Source: Gyrodactylus bullatarudis
Lineage: Eukaryota; Platyhelminthes; Monogenea; Gyrodactylidea; Gyrodactylidae
Reading direction: 5' to 3'
Assembly: GCA_012064415.1 (NCBI GenBank)
Contig: SSNU01000247.1
Location: forward strand, 1,966,840-2,030,839
Length of the DNA stretch: 64,000 bases
Position 1 is the stretch's first letter. Each line of letters begins with the position of its first letter. A model generated the notes under the pieces. That model did not search any database, had not been told where the DNA came from, and worked only from the letters and a program-made list of their open reading frames with translations. Made by a program: the position numbers and the translations under genes. This document shows positions 58,397 to 64,000 of the stretch, piece after piece.

Positions 58397-60410
58397 ATGG
58401 ATAGTTCTGATACTTCGCTCGTTGACGATATTGATTCGATTCTTAAGACTGAACTCAAGGAGAACAGTACTGGCATTTGTATAAGTAGCCAGTGTGCCAA
58501 TAAAACCAGTTCAAACAAATCTCCAGCATGGTGGTGAGCTCACGCATGGTACATAAGCGATAGTAAGCTATAATATTTTAATAACTTCAGAAACACTACG
58601 TCTTTTGTGCAAGGTTTGCAGAGACAACAATCTATCAATTGATGATTGTGAACATTATAGTATGTTTCCTTTCATTTTATTTCAGAGTTCGTCAAAAAAT
58701 GATGGATGTGCTTGAAGTGCCCAACGAGTTCTTCAAAATTCTTTAATTGTTCTAAAACTGGAAACGCATTCTTAGAACATTTGAAGAAAAACCATCCTGA
58801 AACTATCTCAGGCCGTGTTATAAGTTCTCTCCTCCCAGAATCCCTTAGAACATCAAATAATAAAATCCCATTGAGCTCGCAACGTCAATGGATTTTCAAT
58901 CAATTTGTCGTTCAGTGCCTAGTAGCCACAAATTCATCATTTAATCACGTTGAACATGATGAATTCAAAACCATGATTGAATTCGCTGATCCTGAAATGA
59001 ATGTTTTGTCCAGTGATTCTTATATTTGAAGATATTTATTCCAAAATAATATTTATCAATTCTTTAGTCTCGCACTTTCCAGTCCTTGGCATCTCCGAGC
59101 TTTTCGTGTAGTATCACCCAGGATATTTGGCAATGTTGCACCATATATGATTTCCTTGCCACAACAGTTCAAGAATTCATTTGCAGAAGTATTTTGCTAG
59201 ATGTCACTGTTGTTGAAAAGGAGAAAATCACCAGTCTCCTCAAAGCTATAGTTGATAGACTTTGTGAGGATTTCCCAGTAATAGGAAATTGTAGCAAAAT
59301 CTATCTGACAACTGATGGTGGATCCAATTTCAAGGCTCTGGGATCAGATCTTTTGAACCTGAACAAGATAAAAGGACATTTCTGGTGCGCATGTCATAGG
59401 CTCAATCTTTGTCTGAAAAATTCCTTCAAAAATGTCGGGGTGCTTAAACATCTCTTCTTTTACAAAATGTTGGGCCTAACTCGTTCTTTCAATCGTGTTT
59501 CACTCACAAGGAAAGAAATTAGAAGAAGATGCAGAAATTTAGGGATAGATAACTTCACTATACCTTCCTACACTCAGACAAGATTCCAGTCAATAAGTCA
59601 AATATTTACTGCATTTGTCTTGGGTTTTCATGCTATCAAAGAGATGAGACAGAATCCAACAGTTGGTCAATACATACCTACTGATGAGGAATTCCAGGCT
59701 ATTGGCGAGATACAGAAAATTCTCAAGAGTTTGGACAAATATTCTGCTTTCCTGTCATCAGAAAAACAGCCAAAATTCCATTTTGTCAACAACAATAAAG
59801 TATTTATCAACTTCCTTGAGTAATAAGTTCAGAAGCCCTATTACCAAGGCATTTTGTCAGTCAATGTTGGCATACATTACTTTCTACTTTGAAGAAAAAG
59901 AGACAATGGGTGATGATTTTAAGTATAGTAGTCTTTTCGATCCATCCTCATTAGGGACCGAATATGAAGAAAATCTAAGACTCGAGTTGTCAGATAGATT
60001 ACTTGCAGGTTTGTTCAATAATTTAATTATGAATTAATTTTACATTAAACAATGTTTTATTTTTCAGAGATATCATCAGGAAGATCAAGAGGAACTGTCA
60101 AAGCTCAAGAATTACCTGAAGATGAATTTGAACGGGAAATACTCAATTCTCGTCTTAAAAATGTTGCTGATTCGCTAAATACTGACACAATCAGGTTATA
60201 AGTCACGCAATATTTAGTACAGGAACTCGTTTTGAGCCTTCAGCGAACGACTGAGACTTGGCAGTCAATAAAAGGCAGTTATCCTGATATCGCCCCTATT
60301 GCAAGACAATATCTTTCAATACAGTCATCGTCGATTGCCTCAGAACGAATATTTAGTGTGGGTACGAAGATCCTGACTAAAAAAAGAAATTGAGTGCCGC
60401 CAAGATCGCT
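58397..60410 (+). pseudogene. hAT-family transposase, broken
   Basis: The likely start is MDSSDTSLVDDIDSILK at 58397. A BED-type finger follows at 58700-58800 (CLKCPTSSSKFF, then HLKKNH). The catalytic fold shows ITQDIWQC, LTTDGGSNFKALGS and CACHRLNLCLKNS (59300-59420), the second acidic residue and CxxH box of hAT. The C-terminal dimerisation region at 60250-60395 reads TWQSIKGSYPDIAPIARQYL, then SSSIASERIFSVGTKILTKK. Stops and frame changes occur near 58690, 59030, 59825 and 60200. Some could be introns but not all, and the first catalytic segment is missing. It is therefore a dead element. Confidence 0.85.
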
Positions 60411-60559
60411 CAATTAATCTATTGTAGTGTCACTAAAAGATTTTTTAATGACGCTATCAAAAATCTATCTTTTCTATTTATTAATCTTGTTCATATAAAT
60501 TTCTTTTCAGGAAACATATCTTAAATATCATCGAATCAGTAAAAAGAAAGGAACGTCTG

Positions 60560-61038
60560 CAAATCCTTTCCTTAAAAAGAAAGACCTGATTCAGGTAAAT
60601 GTGCGTTAGATTTTGAATCACAATATAAACTTGACTAACATAATATAATTGACTAACATTTTCACAGAACTATGAGTTGTCTGATGCCATTTCGGATTCC
60701 GACTCCAACATCGAAACGTCTGGAGATGATACCTCTTGCAACGATTCAATGTTCGATGATATATACGACGGGATTATCCGGATGAAGATCCTGACAATTC
60801 ATACTTCTTTCCTGTCCCATTTGAAGACAACACATGCGATTTGGATGTAACCTTAATATCCCGAGAAAATCATCTTCCAGAGATTATCGTTACATCTAGT
60901 CCAAAGTCAGTGAAAAGGATAATACATGATGATGGTGGTAAGGAAAATATACCACCACAGAAGCGTACTTCCCTATCAATATTTGGAAAGAAGTCGTTAG
61001 CCGTTATTATGATCATCGGTTTTTTTGTCTTATTGTGA
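60560..61038 (+). pseudogene. Acidic C-terminal extension after the hAT transposase
   Basis: After the dimerisation region, sequence reads SDAISDSDSNIETSGDDTSC, then in another frame DPDNSYFFPVPFEDNTCDLD, HLPEIIVTSSPKSVKRIIHD and DGGKENIPPQKRTSLS. It contains a KEN-box-like KENIPP. Protein-like composition and position suggest a decayed tail of the transposase or a captured exon. Confidence 0.4.
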
Positions 61039-61280
61039 TCCTAAAAATCAACTTTTGATCACTCTCTCACATTGAAATCAACAAAAATTTTCAACTCAAA
61101 GTTCAAAAATGGGAATTTGGCGCTACTTAAAGATTTCAAATTTGCCGTATTTGCCTTAAAAATTGATTTTTTCTAAATGTTTTTCTCCGTATCGTGAAAA
61201 AGGGCCTCATGATCTAGATTCCAAAAAATCTTGATCAAATTCGATTTCTTGATGAAAAAAAAGAATTTTGTAAAAATCAT

Positions 61281-61315
61281 AAATTCTCATCTTCATATTA
61301 ACTAGCTTTATGTTA
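61281..61315 (-). repeat. Isolated terminus of the TAGTTGACATGAAGATGAG MITE family
   Basis: attctcatcttcatattaac followed by tagcttta matches the right ends at 44233 and 44957. The element body upstream (about 61040-61280) is too diverged to align confidently. Confidence 0.6.
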
Positions 61316-61435
61316 TCCATAATAGGCAAGAAGTCTTGCCGAATATGGATAATCAAATTCTAAATTAACCATATTCGGCAGAAGGTTGCTGATTATGCAT
61401 AATCGGCAGATTAACCAAAATGGGCACAACATACA

Positions 61436-61600
61436 CAAAAAAAATTAAAAATTGTATTCAAGACACAAAAATTATATAGTTTAGTTCGCATGGATTTGTT
61501 CAAGCCAAAAGAAAATACTCTCGCAATTTATAAATTTCAATATGACTACGGTTCAATTTATATTGGAAGGACAATTAGGAACCTAAGGACACGAAGGAAC
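61436..61600 (+). pseudogene. Penelope-like GIY-YIG fragment
   Basis: KLKIVFKTQKLYSLVRMDLF and IYKFQYDYGSIYIGRTIRNL read in one frame. It is the same region as 29820-29960. The CDCG pair of the family is YDYG here, so the zinc-like cysteines are lost. It is a fragment. Confidence 0.7.
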
Positions 61601-61720
61601 ATCTTTCAAGGAATACTTCTGTTTAGATTTTAAAATATTTTTTTTACATTTATAAAACTTTGCCAGCTTTTAAAAAAAATGTGAAAACATATTTAAAAAT
61701 CTCTGCAATTTTTTTCTTTT

Positions 61721-61905
61721 GCCCGGTGTGGCGTAGTGGCATCTCTCTCACATCTCATTCGGACCCCCTTACTCTACGTCCCAGGTTCCCACACCGGGCA
61801 CATTAAACACTTTCTCTGTTCTCAATTATTGTACAATTATTTGTACAATCATTAATCTTTATAATTCTGTATATAAATAAAAATGTATGATTCCAAAAAA
61901 AAATT
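61721..61905 (+). mobile_element. tRNA-derived SINE, plus copy
   Basis: The head 61721-61801 starts gcccggtgtggcgtagtggc with an A box (TGGCGTAGTGG) and ends in a B-box-like ggttcccacaccgggca that pairs with the start. The body (cacattaaacactttctctg) runs to a ttccaaaaaaaaa tail. The copy at 62476-62644 shares head, body and tail, which defines a family rather than a chance tRNA pseudogene. Confidence 0.8.
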
Positions 61906-62019
61906 GAATGAAAAAGTTAACTTACTTTAAATGTGCTGTGCTTATGATGCTCACAAAAGATAAACATAAGATTTTGTTCTCAAACTAATGGGTTTGTGAA
62001 TAAGAAATTCGCTTCCAAT

Positions 62020-62104
62020 GGCTAAAATTGGACGTACCTTGAATGTATTCCATAAAAAGAGAGAGAGTATGAACATCTTGAAAGGAGAAGAACAGATTGA
62101 CAAC
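62020..62104 (-). pseudogene. Stray copy of part of LATS kinase exon 6 and its splice donor
   Basis: 85 bp match 42279-42363 with about nine differences, including gtattccataa and agagtatgaacatcttgaaa. On the minus strand it reads FFSFQDVHTLSLFMEYIQ followed by the GTACGT donor. Only this piece of the gene is seen here. Confidence 0.85.
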
Positions 62105-62475
62105 ATGTATTGAGTGTGGACTGTAATATTTGCGTAACAATGAGGTATGACAGAAAATTACATGAGAAAGGATAATGAGAGATTTATAGTTTTGGATGAC
62201 TTACCACCACGTTGTACACAGAGAAATATGATCTGTGTAGTACCCACGTGATTAAACAAATTAACCTCCTTCATTTCTATTGGTTAGAGAAGGTTCTCTC
62301 CTCTGATTGGTTAATAGTAAATTTGTCCAAAATTTATTATTGAGTTCATAATATTACTGGTTCTTAATAGTGGTTAATATAACAATTTTATGAAAAAACA
62401 ATACAGTACGACCTGAGACTTATCTGTCAAAAATTTCCCTCTCCTCTCTGCCCCTTTTGAAATACTGAAATACTG

Positions 62476-62644
62476 ATTTTTTTTGAAATTGAAACATTTA
62501 TATTTATTCATATGAAATGATTTGTACAAATAAGGGAACAGGGAAAGAGCGTTCAATGTGCCCGGTGTGGGAAGGTTTGATCCTAGAACCGAGAGTAAGA
62601 GGGTCCTAGTGAGAGGTGAGAGAGATACCACTACGCCACACCGG
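62476..62644 (-). mobile_element. tRNA-derived SINE, minus copy
   Basis: Reverse complement of the 61721 family: CCGGTGTGGCGTAGTGGTAT head, CACCGGGCACATTGAACGCT junction, then a body ending in TTTCAAAAAAAA. It faces the plus copy 570 bp away. Confidence 0.8.
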
Positions 62645-63876
62645 ATTATTTACAAGTAACAACATTTAACACAAGAAAACCTTAAAATTTAATTTATAAA
62701 ATAAATATACCATACGATAGAGATTTTTCTCCTGATTTAAACACTCTAATTTATCGTAGGTTTATCAATATCAAAACGGTCTAAATTATAGAAATAAAAT
62801 AATTTCAAAATTAAATTTATTCTGGAAAAAAGATTTTTCCTCTCCTAAGTAAAAAAAGGCTTGTCGACTGCCTCCAAATCAAACAAATGATATTCATGTA
62901 AAAGTTAAACTGTATGTTGCATACTTTTACTAAATCGTTTCATTAAACCTTTTAACATCTGGGATTTTTCTAACGTCACAGATTATAGATGCTCTGAAAC
63001 AATTTGTAATTGTTTCCCTATTGTAATCTATATTATTAAAATATAAAAGTTGATTTTGTGAGCCTATGGACGTCTAAACTACCGAACCATTTCTCATAAA
63101 ATTTTAACCAGTTATAGATTACCCCACGGACCACGTTCTTAGCGAAAGAAATTTCTAGATTTGGTCTTAGTTGGGCCGTAATCTCGATCAGAGCCGAATT
63201 AGTGGCTGACCAATCAGATGACTTCATTTTTAACACGTACGCTTGCTTCTCATTGGTCCAATCTAAGCTTCAATTTCTTAGTCTTCATACAAAAATAAAA
63301 GCTTTTCAAATTACAGGAATCACTCCGTAGCTAGTTATTATTATTTGTAATTATTCCCTGATCTAGTGGTTGGCATACAGAAGTAGCATTCGGGAGTAGA
63401 AATAGAAACTTGACATTTTCTGGTGGGACAGGAACTTTATGGAACGCAACGTTATCTGCTAGAAGCAATACCTCTCTACCTTGATTTGGTTCCCCAAATT
63501 TAGTCAGCCATTCCTGGAATATTAAACTGTTGCTCCAAGCATTTTAACTACCCCGATAATGTTCTGGAATATCTCTATGAAAACACCTTGGTTTTTTGGA
63601 ATTACCATTAATTAAAAAACTCAAAATTTTTATTGACTTCAAAGTGGGAGTATGGCAAATAAGAGGTTTTACGATCATAGTTAGAAAATAAATCAAATAT
63701 GCTGAATCTGTTCTAATTTATGAACTCATTAAAGTTTGGGAGTTGAAGTTCGATTTTTTGATCATTTTCACTATACTTGAAAATTTATGAAATTTCGACA
63801 AATCAAAATCCCTCGAAAATTGCGGATCTTTTGTCAGTTTATCAGCAATATTTGGCTATTTTGTTTAATTCTGATC
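62645..63876. other. Intergenic, no gene recognised
   Basis: AT-rich spacer. A minus-strand stretch 63036-63236 is open but carries no domain. Around 63776-63830 the text (gaaaatttatgaaatttcga, aatccctcgaaaa) resembles 26577-26620, another dispersed repeat. Confidence 0.5.
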
Positions 63877-64000
63877 ATAAAATCCCCTTTTTAAATGGTT
63901 CAAGTATGCCGATGACATCAAACTGCTGATTCTACTCGATCATCTTCATAATTCTCTTTCCTTAATAGCTATTATTACTATTATTAACTATAGTAGGTCT
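63877..64000 (+). repeat. Second copy of the RT fragment, cut by the window end
   Basis: Almost identical to 57822-57944 (tggttcaagtatgccgatga, ctgctgattctactcgatca). It continues past the window. Confidence 0.9.

Noticed and set aside
61721..61801. Functional tRNA gene
   Set aside because: A second copy shares the adjoining non-tRNA body and A-rich tail, so it is a SINE. The arms also do not form a standard cloverleaf.
1..64000. CRISPR arrays, bacterial operons, ribosomal RNA
   Set aside because: No regularly spaced repeats, ribosome-binding sites or rRNA-like stretches were seen, and spliced animal genes occur across the window.

Overview
This is nuclear DNA of an invertebrate animal. The window is AT-rich, genes are split by GT-AG introns (the shortest are 33 nt), and the recognisable proteins are metazoan: a PNR/NR2E3-type nuclear receptor, the Hippo kinase LATS/Warts, Rabenosyn-5, DENND3, WBP11 and a DDHD phospholipase. 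The mobile DNA is also animal-like (jockey/CR1-type non-LTR elements, Penelope-like fragments, hAT, piggyBac-like MITEs, tRNA-derived SINEs). I cannot name the phylum from sequence alone. All exon models below were built by reading splice sites and checking that the phase is kept across every junction.

Layout. 1-3.7 kb: no gene seen. 3.7-6.6 kb (-): PNR-like nuclear receptor with a shortened ligand-binding region. 6.6-13.6 kb: gene-poor, with foldback repeats and a strong 72-nt hairpin. 13.6-18.6 kb (-): DENND3-like Rab GEF. 18.8-20.1 kb (-): WBP11 splicing factor. 20.2-23.9 kb (+): DDHD2-type phospholipase with an eroded active site, divergent from WBP11. 24.6-30.6 kb (-): three secreted-protein genes, two being equal-length paralogues of a family I do not recognise and the third a small QPD-type C-type lectin. 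31.1-33.8 kb: an HMG-box-like gene (5' exon not found), a 130-aa protein made almost only of a synergin-gamma C-terminal domain, and divergently Rabenosyn-5. 34.7-49.6 kb (-): LATS/Warts in ten exons, its introns filled with transposons and one nested lectin gene on the opposite strand.

49.8-56.4 kb is a retrotransposon graveyard: one non-LTR element inserted into another, then a nearly full-length antisense element. 56.9-57.7 kb repeats the nested lectin locus of 38.4 kb. 58.2-61.0 kb is a broken hAT transposon. 61.0-64.0 kb holds a Penelope fragment, two inverted tRNA-derived SINEs and a stray copy of part of a LATS kinase exon.

Four of the housekeeping genes (DENND3, DDHD, synergin-like, Rabenosyn-5) act in endosomal or secretory membrane traffic, but they are not one transcription unit. 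The most interesting material is the uncharacterised secreted family, the duplicating mini-lectins, the apparent pseudo-phospholipase, a Mutator-like element in a LATS intron that seems to carry a gene fragment, and a piggyBac-like MITE whose unoccupied target site survives in a paralogous repeat of this same window.
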